64,000 nucleotides of DNA, taken from contig DKPJ01000011.1 in NCBI GenBank assembly GCA_002480085.1, positions 178,389 through 242,388 of the forward strand, written 5' to 3'. The translations under genes and the position numbers were made by a program. The stretch is from Enterobacteriaceae bacterium UBA7338 (GTDB taxonomy: Bacteria > Pseudomonadota > Gammaproteobacteria > Enterobacterales > Enterobacteriaceae). Shown in pieces: positions 42,669 through 51,120 of the stretch (its first letter is position 1; every line of letters starts with the position of its first letter). The notes beneath the pieces are model-generated. The model did no database searches and was not told where the DNA came from. It saw only the letters and a list, made by a program, of their open reading frames with translations.

Positions 42669-43604
42669 ATGAAGCGAGCTGAACGTATAGACCGGGTTGA
42701 ACTGATGCACACCTTTGTGCGCATCGTTGAGAGCGGCTCCCTGTCGGCGGCGGCCAGACTGCTGGAGACCACTCAGGCGACGGTCAGTCGTCGTCTTCAG
42801 TCGCTGGAGACCCTGCTGGGGGTCAAGCTGATCCTGCGCACCACCCACGCTATGAAGCTTACCGACGACGGTGAGCGCTGCTATCAGCACGCCCGGCGGC
42901 TAATAGCGGCCTGGTCAACCCTTGAGGATGAGGTGAGCCACGCCGGGGATGAACCCGTCGGCACGCTGCGGGTACGCGCGCCTCATGCTTTCGGTCAGGA
43001 GCAGCTGCTCGCGCCGCTGACCCGGTTTCTGAGCCAGCATCCGCAGCTCTCGGTTGAGTGGCTGCTGAATGATAAGACCGTTGATTTCCTGAGTGACAAT
43101 ATCGACTGCGCAATTCGCGTTGGGGCGGAGATCGACCCGAGTACGGTGTCGGTGCTGCTGGCGGAGGTGCCGCGCAGCGTAGTCATCGCGCCTGCGCTAC
43201 TGGCACGCTATCCTGCCGTTACCGGGCCGCAGCAGCTGGCGACGCTGCCGTGGGTGGCGCTCTGCACCTTCTACCAGCACAGCATTAGCCTGACCCATAC
43301 CGCCGGGACGGTCGAGCAGGTGACAATAGCTCCACGCCTCTATACCGACAGTATCTACGTGGCGCGCAACACGGCGCTGGAGGGGCTGGGGGCGGCAATA
43401 GTCTCAAGCTGGACGGTGGCGGAGGATCTGCGTGCGGGCAGGCTGGTCAGGCTGCTGCCCGACTGGGAGCCGGCCTCGCTGCCGGTACATCTGGTCTATC
43501 CGTGGGCGCGCTACTATCCGGCCCGACTGCGGGCCTTTTTGCAGCTGATGCGCGAGGTCGTGCCCGGCATCACCGGGATGCGTCTGCCCATCGGCGAGGC
43601 ATAA
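42669..43604 (+). CDS. LysR-family transcriptional regulator
   Basis: Regulator of 311 residues from the ATG at 42669; the in-frame ATG at 42627 would place the operator inside the gene. N-terminal winged HTH (LMHTFVRIVESGSLSAAARLLETTQATVSRRLQSLE), linker helix, then a CrgA-like periplasmic-binding-fold effector domain (VRAPHAFGQEQL; CAIRVG). Effector unknown. Divergent gene arrangement and operator point to the adjacent MFS exporter as its target. Confidence 0.88.
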   Translation: MKRAERIDRVELMHTFVRIVESGSLSAAARLLETTQATVSRRLQSLETLLGVKLILRTTHAMKLTDDGERCYQHARRLIAAWSTLEDEVSHAGDEPVGTLRVRAPHAFGQEQLLAPLTRFLSQHPQLSVEWLLNDKTVDFLSDNIDCAIRVGAEIDPSTVSVLLAEVPRSVVIAPALLARYPAVTGPQQLATLPWVALCTFYQHSISLTHTAGTVEQVTIAPRLYTDSIYVARNTALEGLGAAIVSSWTVAEDLRAGRLVRLLPDWEPASLPVHLVYPWARYYPARLRAFLQLMREVVPGITGMRLPIGEA

Positions 43605-43632
43605 AAAAAGCCGACCCGGAGGTCGGCTTGTT
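43603..43632. terminator. Bidirectional terminator between the LysR gene and rne
   Basis: GCCGACC/GGTCGGC with a CGGA loop has a seven-A run on the left (T-run for rne) and TTGTTATT on the right. It is strongest for the rne transcript. Confidence 0.85.
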
Positions 43633-43646
43633 ATTAGCAGAGCATA

Positions 43647-46600
43647 TTATTCAGGCTGCTGCGGACGCGTTGCAGGCGCGGTCGCCTGATGGGTGGCGCT
43701 ATGGCCGCCCGCAGAACCCTTGCCCGAGAACTCAAACGCCGGACGAACCCAGTCGCTGTGACGCGGCGACTCAGGAACGTATTCCGGGGCTGGCGCACGG
43801 GTCATCGGTGCGGTCGCGAAGCTGTGCAGCGGCTTCGCGGCGACAGGTTCAGCGGCAACGGCTGGCTTCACCGCAACTGCCGGTTTCGGCTCAACCACTG
43901 GTTTCGCTTCTGGCTCTGGCTGCGCTTCAACGACCGGCTGCGCCTCCTCTACTGGCTTCGTCTCGGCGACAGGCTCAGCGGCTTTCACCTCTGCAACCTC
44001 TTCAGCAGGGGCTGCAGCAGGCTCGGCGATCTCGGCGATGTGCTCAGCAACCGGGACATCTTCCTGAGCGATCAGCTGCGGCTGCTCATCAACCGGGGTC
44101 TCAATCGCTTCTGGATGCGTTGTTTCCACCGCGGCAGGCTGTGGCTCGCTCACGACCGCTTCCGGCTCAACTACGGCAGGCTCAACAGCCACGGGTTCAA
44201 CAGCTACAGGTTGCGCAGCGGCAGATTCAGCGCTGACGGCTGCAGCAATCGGCTCGGCCACTGGCTCAACCATCGGCTGCTGGGTAGCTTCCGGGGCGGT
44301 CTCAACGATGGCTTCATCCTGAACCGGCTCGACGCTCTGGGCGACCGGGTAGCGGATCCACACTTTACCTGACGCCATCTCTGGCGATGCACAGGCGACG
44401 GTCAGCGGCATCGGCGACTGGGTCGGGTAGCGTTCGTCACGGTAGCGGCGGCGGCGCTGGCCACTCACGCGCAGGTGACGCGGGGAACGACGTGAGCGGC
44501 GCGGCATACCGGCGTTATCACGGTTCTCAGCGGACTCGTCCTGCTCCTGAGCGGGCTGTTCAACGACCGCAGGCAGATCGACCTTCGCCAGCTCGGTATG
44601 GGACGCCTGGGCATCCGTCACCGGGGCAGCGGTCTCTTCAACGATGGCTTCAGCGGACGGTGCCGACTCAAAACGCACTTTCTGGCTCAGCTGGCGCTGT
44701 TTACGGCGCGGCATCACCTGAACGCGATCTTCCTGTTCCGCTTCCGGAGCAGGCTGCTCTTCGCGGTTCAGGGCTTTCACTTCCTGCTGGGCCTGACGCT
44801 TCTCGTCGTTGCGGCGACGGTTGCGCTCGCGGCGCGACTGCTGCTGCTCGTCACGGGATTTGGATTTATCCGCGTCGTCAGCAACGGCCTGCGGCTGGCG
44901 AACTTCGCGCACTTCACCGGTCGGCTGCTGTTTTTCACGGCGGCTGCGGCGGTTTTCATCACGCTCGCGATTATCACGATTATCGCGGTTATCACGACCT
45001 TCGCGCGCTTCCGCACCCTCGCTACGGCTATCGCGACGCTCATTACGATCGCCACGGTCACCGCGCTCGTTGCGGTCACGACGGTTGTTCTGGCGCGGCT
45101 TGCGACGCTCCTGGGAACGGGCCGGTTTCTCCTCTTTAACCTCTTCTTCCGCTTTTACCACAACCGGCTGGCTGGCAGGCTCGCTGGCGAACACTTTTTT
45201 CAGTGCACCAAAGAGGCGGCCCAGCAGGCCCGTTTCCGCTGCGGCAGCAGGCTGTGCGGTGGTCGGCTGCGCTTTCTCTTCCGCGACCGGAGCCGGCTGC
45301 GGCGCAGGGGCTGGCGGAATGTCAGGCATCACGAAGGTCGCCAGCGCAGGCTGTTCAGGCTGTTTGCGCTCGGCGTACTCCTCTTCGGACGGCAGCGCCA
45401 TCGCCTCTTCATGCAGCTTCGGCAGCTTGTAGCTTAGAGTCGAGGTCTCTTCGCCCTTACGCACGCGCAGCACGGAGTAGTGCGGGGTTTCCATCTGGTC
45501 GTTCGGCACGATCACGCATTTAATGCCGCCCTGACGCGCTTCGATCGCGCTTACCGCCGCACGCTTTTCGTTAAGCAGGTAGGAGGCAATCGGCACGGGA
45601 ACAATGGCGTGAACTTCCTGGGTGTTCTCCTTCAGCGCTTCCTCTTCGATCAGGCGCAGAATAGAGAGCGACAGGGATTCGTTGTCACGGATGGTCCCGG
45701 TACCGCTACAGCGCGGGCAGACGTGGTGGCTGGACTCGCCCAGGGATGGGCTAAGACGCTGACGGGACATCTCCAGCAGGCCGAAGCGGGAGATATGGCT
45801 GATCTGAATACGGGCACGATCCTGACGCACCGCTTCGCGCAGGCGGTTCTCTACCGCGCGCTGGTGGCGAACCGGCGTCATGTCGATAAAGTCGATAACG
45901 ATCAGGCCACCGAGGTCGCGCAGGCGCAGCTGGCGGGCAATTTCGTCGGCCGCTTCCAGGTTGGTGTTAAACGCCGTCTCTTCGATATCGCCGCCGCGGG
46001 TGGCGCGAGCGGAGTTGATATCGATCGCGGTCAGCGCTTCGGTGGAGTCGATAACAATAGAGCCGCCGGAAGGCAGACGCACTTCACGCTGGAAGGCGGA
46101 CTCGATCTGCGACTCGATCTGGTAGTGGCTGAACAGCGGGATCTCACCGGTATAGAGCTTGATTTTGCTGCTGAAGTCCGGACGGCCCAGCGCCGCGATA
46201 TGCTGGCGAGCCAGCTCCAGCACTTTCGGGTTATCGATGAGGATCTCACCGATATCCTGGCGCAGGTAGTCGCGGAAGGCGCGAACGATAACGTTGCTCT
46301 CCTGGTGGATCAGGAACGGAGCAGGGCGGTTTTCAGCGGCTTTCTGGATCGCTTCCCAGTGCTTCAGGCGGAAGCTGAGGTCCCACTGCAGCGCTTCGGC
46401 AGATTTGCCTACGCCTGCGGTACGAACGATTAACCCCATGCCGTCCGGCATATCCAGGCTCGCCAGCGCCTCTTTCAGCTCGGTACGGTCGTCACCTTCG
46501 ATACGGCGAGAGATGCCACCCGCACGCGGGTTATTGGGCATCAGAACCAGGTAGCTACCGGCAAGGCTGATAAAGGTGGTTAAGGCTGCGCCTTTATTAC

Positions 46601-46928
46601 CGCGCTCTTCTTTGTCGATCTGGACAATGACCTCCTGGCCTTCGCGCAGCACATCTTTGATGTTCGGGCGGCCATGGGCACTGTAGTTAGCGGGGAAGTA
46701 TTCGCGGGAGATCTCTTTGAGAGGGAGGAAGCCATGACGCTCAGCACCGTAGTCAACAAATGCGGCTTCAAGGCTCGGTTCGATACGGGTAATTTTACCT
46801 TTGTAGATGTTCGCTTTTTTCTGTTCGTGTCCCGGGCTTTCGATATCCAGGTCGTACAGGCGCTGCCCATCAACAAGGGCGACGCGCAACTCTTCCTGCT
46901 GAGTTGCGTTAATTAACATTCTTTTCAT
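43647..46928 (-). CDS. rne: Ribonuclease E
   Basis: Essential endoribonuclease and degradosome scaffold, 1093 residues (1061 in E. coli). The catalytic half (1-529) is almost unchanged: S1 domain about 35-125, catalytic Asp303 (AIDINSA) and Asp346 (VIDFIDM), and the zinc-link CPRC (404-407). The C-terminal half diverges and is longer but keeps the amphipathic membrane anchor (GLLGRLFGALKKVF), the arginine-rich RNA/helicase-binding segments (MPRRSRRSPRHLRVSGQRRRR-type), the enolase-binding region, Pro/Val/Glu repeats, and the PNPase-binding tip (APAPEYVPESPRHSDW). Confidence 0.97.
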   Translation of the reverse strand: MKRMLINATQQEELRVALVDGQRLYDLDIESPGHEQKKANIYKGKITRIEPSLEAAFVDYGAERHGFLPLKEISREYFPANYSAHGRPNIKDVLREGQEVIVQIDKEERGNKGAALTTFISLAGSYLVLMPNNPRAGGISRRIEGDDRTELKEALASLDMPDGMGLIVRTAGVGKSAEALQWDLSFRLKHWEAIQKAAENRPAPFLIHQESNVIVRAFRDYLRQDIGEILIDNPKVLELARQHIAALGRPDFSSKIKLYTGEIPLFSHYQIESQIESAFQREVRLPSGGSIVIDSTEALTAIDINSARATRGGDIEETAFNTNLEAADEIARQLRLRDLGGLIVIDFIDMTPVRHQRAVENRLREAVRQDRARIQISHISRFGLLEMSRQRLSPSLGESSHHVCPRCSGTGTIRDNESLSLSILRLIEEEALKENTQEVHAIVPVPIASYLLNEKRAAVSAIEARQGGIKCVIVPNDQMETPHYSVLRVRKGEETSTLSYKLPKLHEEAMALPSEEEYAERKQPEQPALATFVMPDIPPAPAPQPAPVAEEKAQPTTAQPAAAAETGLLGRLFGALKKVFASEPASQPVVVKAEEEVKEEKPARSQERRKPRQNNRRDRNERGDRGDRNERRDSRSEGAEAREGRDNRDNRDNRERDENRRSRREKQQPTGEVREVRQPQAVADDADKSKSRDEQQQSRRERNRRRNDEKRQAQQEVKALNREEQPAPEAEQEDRVQVMPRRKQRQLSQKVRFESAPSAEAIVEETAAPVTDAQASHTELAKVDLPAVVEQPAQEQDESAENRDNAGMPRRSRRSPRHLRVSGQRRRRYRDERYPTQSPMPLTVACASPEMASGKVWIRYPVAQSVEPVQDEAIVETAPEATQQPMVEPVAEPIAAAVSAESAAAQPVAVEPVAVEPAVVEPEAVVSEPQPAAVETTHPEAIETPVDEQPQLIAQEDVPVAEHIAEIAEPAAAPAEEVAEVKAAEPVAETKPVEEAQPVVEAQPEPEAKPVVEPKPAVAVKPAVAAEPVAAKPLHSFATAPMTRAPAPEYVPESPRHSDWVRPAFEFSGKGSAGGHSATHQATAPATRPQQPE

Positions 46929-47287
46929 CGTAACTTACTCATTATTCTTACATTGACGACTAGGCTGCGGGCATAGTTAACGCCTTTCCGGGGGTGAACC
47001 GATGGCCTCGTGTCTGTTCACGTCGCCAACCTCACGGTTATCGCACGCTTAAGAGGCGCAGAGTGTCGGCTGCCTGTATTTCATACGGAAAAACAGCGCA
47101 ATTATCAGGGGAACTGCCTGGGTATTACTCTCCAGAGTCGATCCCTTTACCGGTAAGGACTGCAACCCGCAGCCCGCTAAGTGCCTGAAGGATCAATACG
47201 TCTTACGCCATTGCTGCGTGGATGATCGGACAGGCAAAACTGGTCATTCCGCAAATTTCCTTGTTTAACAAGATTCAAGCGGAAACA
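46929..47287 (-). promoter_or_regulatory. rne 5' leader (autoregulatory)
   Basis: A gene-free stretch of about 360 nt lies between the rne promoter and the start codon. This equals the 361-nt E. coli leader, whose hairpins bind RNase E and make it cleave its own mRNA. I did not fold it; assignment rests on position, length and promoter. Confidence 0.75.
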
Positions 47288-47292
47288 GCTTC

Positions 47293-47321
47293 ATTATTCC
47301 TTGCTAAATCTGTTATAGCAA
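47293..47321 (-). promoter_or_regulatory. rne promoter
   Basis: Minus-strand TTGCTA (47316-47321), 17-base spacer and AATAAT (47293-47298). Its predicted start near 47286 gives a leader of the expected length. Confidence 0.65.
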
Positions 47322-47495
47322 GATGACTTTTGCCATTTATCACCCGGTTACTAACAGTTTTTTCACGTTTGCCGAGGGATTGTTCTAAAACCCAGCGAAA
47401 AGCGTGATGACGGCGTACAAGACACCGGTAGAGATATATATAAGCATATAAAAATGAGTGGCGCGAATCGGGCTGGGCTTTTAGAATCGCCCCCC

Positions 47496-48443
47496 ATGAA
47501 AACAGAGACTCCATCCGTAAGAATTGTTGCTATTGCGGCCGACGACGCCGGGCAACGCATCGATAACTTTTTGCGCACCCAGCTCAAGGGCGTGCCGAAA
47601 AGTATGATCTACCGCATCCTGCGTAAAGGCGAAGTGCGGGTTAACAAGAAGCGCGTGAAGCCGGAATATAAGCTGGAAGGCGGGGACGAGGTGCGTATCC
47701 CACCGGTGCGCGTGGCAGAGCGCGAAGAGGAGGCGGTGTCGCCTCATCTGAACAAGGTTGCCGCGCTGGCGGATGTTATCCTGTATGAAGACGATCACAT
47801 TCTGGTGCTGAACAAGCCGTCAGGTACCGCCGTCCACGGCGGCAGCGGGCTGAGCTTTGGCGTTATCGAGGGCCTGCGCGCCCTGCGCCCGGAGGCACGC
47901 TTCCTGGAGCTGGTTCACCGTCTGGACCGCGACACCTCCGGCGTGCTGCTGGTGGCCAAAAAGCGCTCGGCACTGCGCGCGCTGCATGAACAGCTGCGCG
48001 ATAAAGGCATGCAGAAGGACTATCTGGCGCTGGTGCGTGGTCAGTGGCAGTCGCATGTCAAAACGGTACAGGCGCCGCTGCTGAAAAATATCCTGCAGAG
48101 CGGGGAGCGGATCGTCCGCGTGAATAGCGAAGGCAAACCGTCGGAGACGCGCTTTAAGGTTGAAGAGCGCTATGCGTTTGCCACCCTGGTGCGCTGTAGC
48201 CCCATCACCGGCCGTACCCACCAGATCCGTGTTCATACCCAGCATGCCGGACATCCTATCGCCTTTGACGATCGCTACGGTGACCGCGAGTTTGATAAGC
48301 AGCTGGCAGGCACCGGGTTAAACCGTCTCTTCCTGCACGCGGCAGCGCTGAAGTTTACCCATCCGGGTACCGGCGAAATCTTGCGCATTGAAGCCCCGCT
48401 GGATGAGCAGCTGAAGCGCTGCCTGAAGGTGTTGCGCGGGTAA
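47496..48443 (+). CDS. rluC: 23S rRNA pseudouridine synthase RluC
   Basis: Makes pseudouridines 955, 2504 and 2580 in 23S rRNA. 315 residues from the ATG at 47496 (MKTETPSVRIV), aligned with the E. coli start. N-terminal S4 domain (RIDNFLRTQLKGVPKSMIYRILRKGEVRVN) precedes the catalytic motif HRLDRDTSG with the nucleophilic Asp, and GRTHQIRVH. Divergent from rne. Confidence 0.96.
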   Translation: MKTETPSVRIVAIAADDAGQRIDNFLRTQLKGVPKSMIYRILRKGEVRVNKKRVKPEYKLEGGDEVRIPPVRVAEREEEAVSPHLNKVAALADVILYEDDHILVLNKPSGTAVHGGSGLSFGVIEGLRALRPEARFLELVHRLDRDTSGVLLVAKKRSALRALHEQLRDKGMQKDYLALVRGQWQSHVKTVQAPLLKNILQSGERIVRVNSEGKPSETRFKVEERYAFATLVRCSPITGRTHQIRVHTQHAGHPIAFDDRYGDREFDKQLAGTGLNRLFLHAAALKFTHPGTGEILRIEAPLDEQLKRCLKVLRG

Positions 48444-48449
48444 CGTAAC

Positions 48450-48531
48450 GCCCGGCGGCGCAAGCTGGCCGGGCGCTACGGTGAGCACGGTACACTGCGT
48501 AGGCCCGGTAAGCGTCAGCGCCACCGGGCGT
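48450..48531. repeat. REP/BIME pair between rluC and yceF
   Basis: Two REP-type palindromes in opposite orientation (CCCGGCGGCGCAAGCTGGCCGGGC and GTAGGCCCGGTAAGCG..CACCGGGC) fill the gap between the converging genes. No T-run terminator is seen, so the pair probably protects both mRNA ends. Confidence 0.85.
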
Positions 48532-48534
48532 TAT

Positions 48535-49119
48535 TCACGCTAGCAACGGATTGCAGTGCTCCCGGCGCAGCATCTGGCAGAGCGCAATCAGCGGCAGTCC
48601 CACCAACGTATTGGGATCCCGGCCTTCAAGACGGTCAAACAGCGCAATCCCCAGCCCCTCGCTTTTAAAGCTGCCGGCGCAGTTCAACGGCCGCTCTTTA
48701 CGCAGATAGTCAGTAATCTCCTGCTCGCTCAGGTGGCGAAAGTGAACGTCAAACGGCTCGCACTCGGTTTGCAGGTGGCCGGTGGCGGCGTTATAGAGCG
48801 CCAGCCCGGTATAGAAGGTGATGATATTACCCCGCGCCTTCATTAGCTGCTGAAAGGCTCTCTCCTCCGTTAACGGCTTGCCGGTAATTTCACCGTCCAG
48901 CACGCACACCTGATCGGATCCAATAATCAGGTGGTTAGGGTAGCGATCCGCCAGCGACTGGGCTTTGGCCTGCGCCAGGCGCAGCACCAGATGGCGGGGG
49001 GCTTCACCAGGCCTGGGGGTCTCATCCACGCCCGGTGCGGCACACTCGAAGGGCAGGCCGAGCTTTTCCAGCAGCGCGCGGCGGTACGGTGACGTGGACG
49101 CAAGAATAATATTCGACAT
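48535..49119 (-). CDS. yceF: 7-methyl-GTP pyrophosphatase (Maf family) YceF
   Basis: Maf-like nucleotide pyrophosphatase of 194 residues that hydrolyses m7GTP and related modified nucleotides. N-terminal LASTSPYRRALLEKLG (phosphate loop), the VDETPRPGE segment and IIGSDQVCVLDGE with the catalytic Asp match the family. Divergent from the yceD-rpmF operon. Confidence 0.94.
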   Translation of the reverse strand: MSNIILASTSPYRRALLEKLGLPFECAAPGVDETPRPGEAPRHLVLRLAQAKAQSLADRYPNHLIIGSDQVCVLDGEITGKPLTEERAFQQLMKARGNIITFYTGLALYNAATGHLQTECEPFDVHFRHLSEQEITDYLRKERPLNCAGSFKSEGLGIALFDRLEGRDPNTLVGLPLIALCQMLRREHCNPLLA

Positions 49120-49260
49120 ATTTTTTCCACCCTATATGGCATAACGAGGTCAGGCATTTTAAACTACAGGCCGCAATGTGTGCGAATAATTGGCAAAAGG
49201 CAATCACAGACTGCCTTTTTCTTTGACTCCAGAACGTTACAAAGTTAATATGCGCGCCCT

Positions 49261-49782
49261 ATGCAAAAGGTAAAATTACCCCTGACTCTTGATCCGGTTC
49301 GTACCGCTCAAAAACGCCTTGATTACGAGGGTGTGTTCACTCGTGAGCAGGCCGAGCGCGTCGCTGAATCCGTAGTCAGTGTAGACAGTGATGTGGAGTG
49401 CTCCATGTCGTTCGCTATCGATAACCAGCGTCTGGCGGTGTTAACCGGCGATGCGAAGGTGTCGGTAACGCTCGAATGCCAGCGTTGCGGCAAGCCGTTT
49501 GCCCATCAGGTCTACACACAATATTGTTTCAGCCCGATCGTCAAAGACGAGCAGGCCGAAGCACTCCCGGAAGCGTATGAACCGATTCAGGTCAACGAAT
49601 TCGGTGAAATCGACCTGCTGGCATTGGTCGAGGATGAAATTATCCTCTCCCTGCCGGTAGTGCCGGTGCATGATTCTGAACACTGTGAAGTGTCCGACGC
49701 GGACATGGTCTTTGGTGAACTGCCTGAAGAGGCACAGAAGCCAAACCCATTTGCCGTATTAGCCAGCTTAAAGCGTAAGTAA
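49261..49782 (+). CDS. yceD: 23S rRNA accumulation protein YceD (DUF177)
   Basis: Cytosolic protein of 173 residues, E. coli length, reported to affect 23S rRNA levels. It carries CQRCGKPF (first Cys pair of a putative metal site, about 78-81) and CEVSDADMVFGELPEEAQKPNPFAVLASLK at the end. Conserved neighbour of rpmF from bacteria to plastids; here rpmF follows after 48 bases. Confidence 0.94.
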   Translation: MQKVKLPLTLDPVRTAQKRLDYEGVFTREQAERVAESVVSVDSDVECSMSFAIDNQRLAVLTGDAKVSVTLECQRCGKPFAHQVYTQYCFSPIVKDEQAEALPEAYEPIQVNEFGEIDLLALVEDEIILSLPVVPVHDSEHCEVSDADMVFGELPEEAQKPNPFAVLASLKRK

Positions 49783-49830
49783 CAGGTTTCTTCGTAGTAA
49801 TGGAGTTACCGTAATTGAGGAGTAAGGTCC

Positions 49831-50004
49831 ATGGCCGTACAACAAAATAAACCAACCCGTTCCAAACGTGGCATGCGTCGTTCCCATGACGCGCTGACCG
49901 CAGTCACCAGCCTGTCTGTAGACAAAACCTCTGGTGAGTCTCACCTGCGTCACCACATGACCGCTGACGGTTTCTACCGTGGTCGCAAGGTTATCACTAA
50001 GTAA
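49831..50004 (+). CDS. rpmF: Ribosomal protein L32
   Basis: 50S protein of 57 residues beginning MAVQQNKPTRSKRGMRRSHDAL and ending FYRGRKVITK, near identical to E. coli L32. GAGG/AGTAAGG lies seven or more bases upstream. It is co-transcribed with plsX and the fab genes, tying lipid synthesis to ribosome production. Confidence 0.97.
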   Translation: MAVQQNKPTRSKRGMRRSHDALTAVTSLSVDKTSGESHLRHHMTADGFYRGRKVITK

Positions 50005-50055
50005 TCACGCGCAAGCGTGAGGCTTAGTGAGGGAATCCCCGTGGTTGCGGGGGTT
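50005..50055 (+). other. Paired hairpins between rpmF and plsX
   Basis: TCACGC/GCGTGA around GCAA (50005-50020), then AATCCCC/GGGGGTT (50034-50040 with 50049-50055). Neither has a T-run. They may slow read-through or protect the rpmF mRNA end; the role is inferred. Confidence 0.55.
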
Positions 50056-50079
50056 AACCGAACCAGGCTCGACGATACC

Positions 50080-51114
50080 TTGACACGTCTAACCCTGGCG
50101 TTAGATGTCATGGGGGGCGATTTTGGCCCTTCCGTGACGGTGCCTGCAGCATTGCAGGCACTGCATTCTAACCCGCAGCTCACACTTCTGTTAGTCGGTC
50201 ATCCCGACGCTATCACGCCATTACTTGCCAAAGCCGATTTTGACCAGCGTTCGCGCCTGCAGATTATCCCTGCCCAGTCGGTTATTGCCAGTGATGTCCG
50301 TCCCGCCCAGGCCGTGCGCAACAGCCGGGGCAGCTCTATGCGCATAGCGCTGGAGCTGGTAAAAGAGGGGCGCGCCGAGGCCTGCGTCAGCGCAGGTAAT
50401 ACCGGCGCGCTGATGGGCCTGGCTAAGCTGCTGCTTAAGCCTATCGACGGTATTGAGCGCCCGGCCCTGATGACGATACTGCCGCATCAGCAGAAGGGCA
50501 GAACCGTGGTGCTGGATCTCGGCGCTAACGTTGACTGTGACAGTACCATGCTGGTGCAGTTTGCCATCATGGGATCGGTGATGGCCGAAGAGGTCATCGG
50601 AATTGAACATCCGCGCGTGGCGCTGCTCAATATCGGTGAAGAAGAGGTTAAGGGCCTCGACAGCATCCGCGACGCCTCGGCGTTGCTGAAATCGATCCCA
50701 TCGATCAACTATATTGGTTATCTTGAAGCTAATGAGCTGCTCACTGGCAAAACGGACGTACTGGTCTGTGATGGCTTCACCGGTAACGTGACGTTGAAGA
50801 CGATGGAAGGCATGGTCAGAATGTTCCTGTCGTTGCTGAAATCACAGGGCGAGGGCAAAAAACGGTCGTGGTGGCTGCTTTTATTAAAGCGTTGGTTACA
50901 AAAAAGCCTGACAAGGCGATTCAGTCACCTCAACCCCGACCAGTATAATGGTGCCTGTCTGTTAGGATTGCGCGGCACGGTGATTAAGAGTCATGGTGCA
51001 GCCAATCAGCGCGCGTTTGCTGTCGCGATTGAACAGGCAGTGCAGGCGGTGCAGCGGCATGTCCCCGAACGGATTGCCGCTCGCCTGGAATCTGTGTTAC
51101 CGGAAAAAGACTGA
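50080..51114 (+). CDS. plsX: Phosphate acyltransferase PlsX
   Basis: Peripheral-membrane enzyme converting acyl-ACP to acyl-phosphate for phospholipid synthesis. The TTG at 50080 (TTGACACGTCTAACC, aligned with E. coli MTRLTLALDVMGGDFGP) gives 344 residues; an in-frame GTG at 50017 would add 21 non-conserved residues. Motifs SAGNTGALMG, ALLNIGEEEVKG and the membrane-tip amphipathic region are present. The C terminus is about 12 residues shorter than E. coli. fabH follows after six bases. Confidence 0.9.
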   Translation: MTRLTLALDVMGGDFGPSVTVPAALQALHSNPQLTLLLVGHPDAITPLLAKADFDQRSRLQIIPAQSVIASDVRPAQAVRNSRGSSMRIALELVKEGRAEACVSAGNTGALMGLAKLLLKPIDGIERPALMTILPHQQKGRTVVLDLGANVDCDSTMLVQFAIMGSVMAEEVIGIEHPRVALLNIGEEEVKGLDSIRDASALLKSIPSINYIGYLEANELLTGKTDVLVCDGFTGNVTLKTMEGMVRMFLSLLKSQGEGKKRSWWLLLLKRWLQKSLTRRFSHLNPDQYNGACLLGLRGTVIKSHGAANQRAFAVAIEQAVQAVQRHVPERIAARLESVLPEKD

Positions 51115-51120
51115 GCGTAT

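Noticed and set aside
43689..44372. Plus-strand Arg/Leu-rich frames opposite the rne scaffold half
   Set aside because: The low-complexity content is the reverse reading of Pro/Val/Glu repeats in RNase E.
45480..46433. Plus-strand frames of up to 317 codons across rne
   Set aside because: Antisense to the most conserved part of RNase E; composition reflects the reverse complement of its codons.
46994..47188. A 64-codon plus-strand frame in the rne leader
   Set aside because: No ribosome site or similarity; the region is explained by the long rne leader.
48450..48531. GC-rich palindromes as possible IS ends
   Set aside because: They match REP/BIME elements, with no transposase or target duplication nearby.
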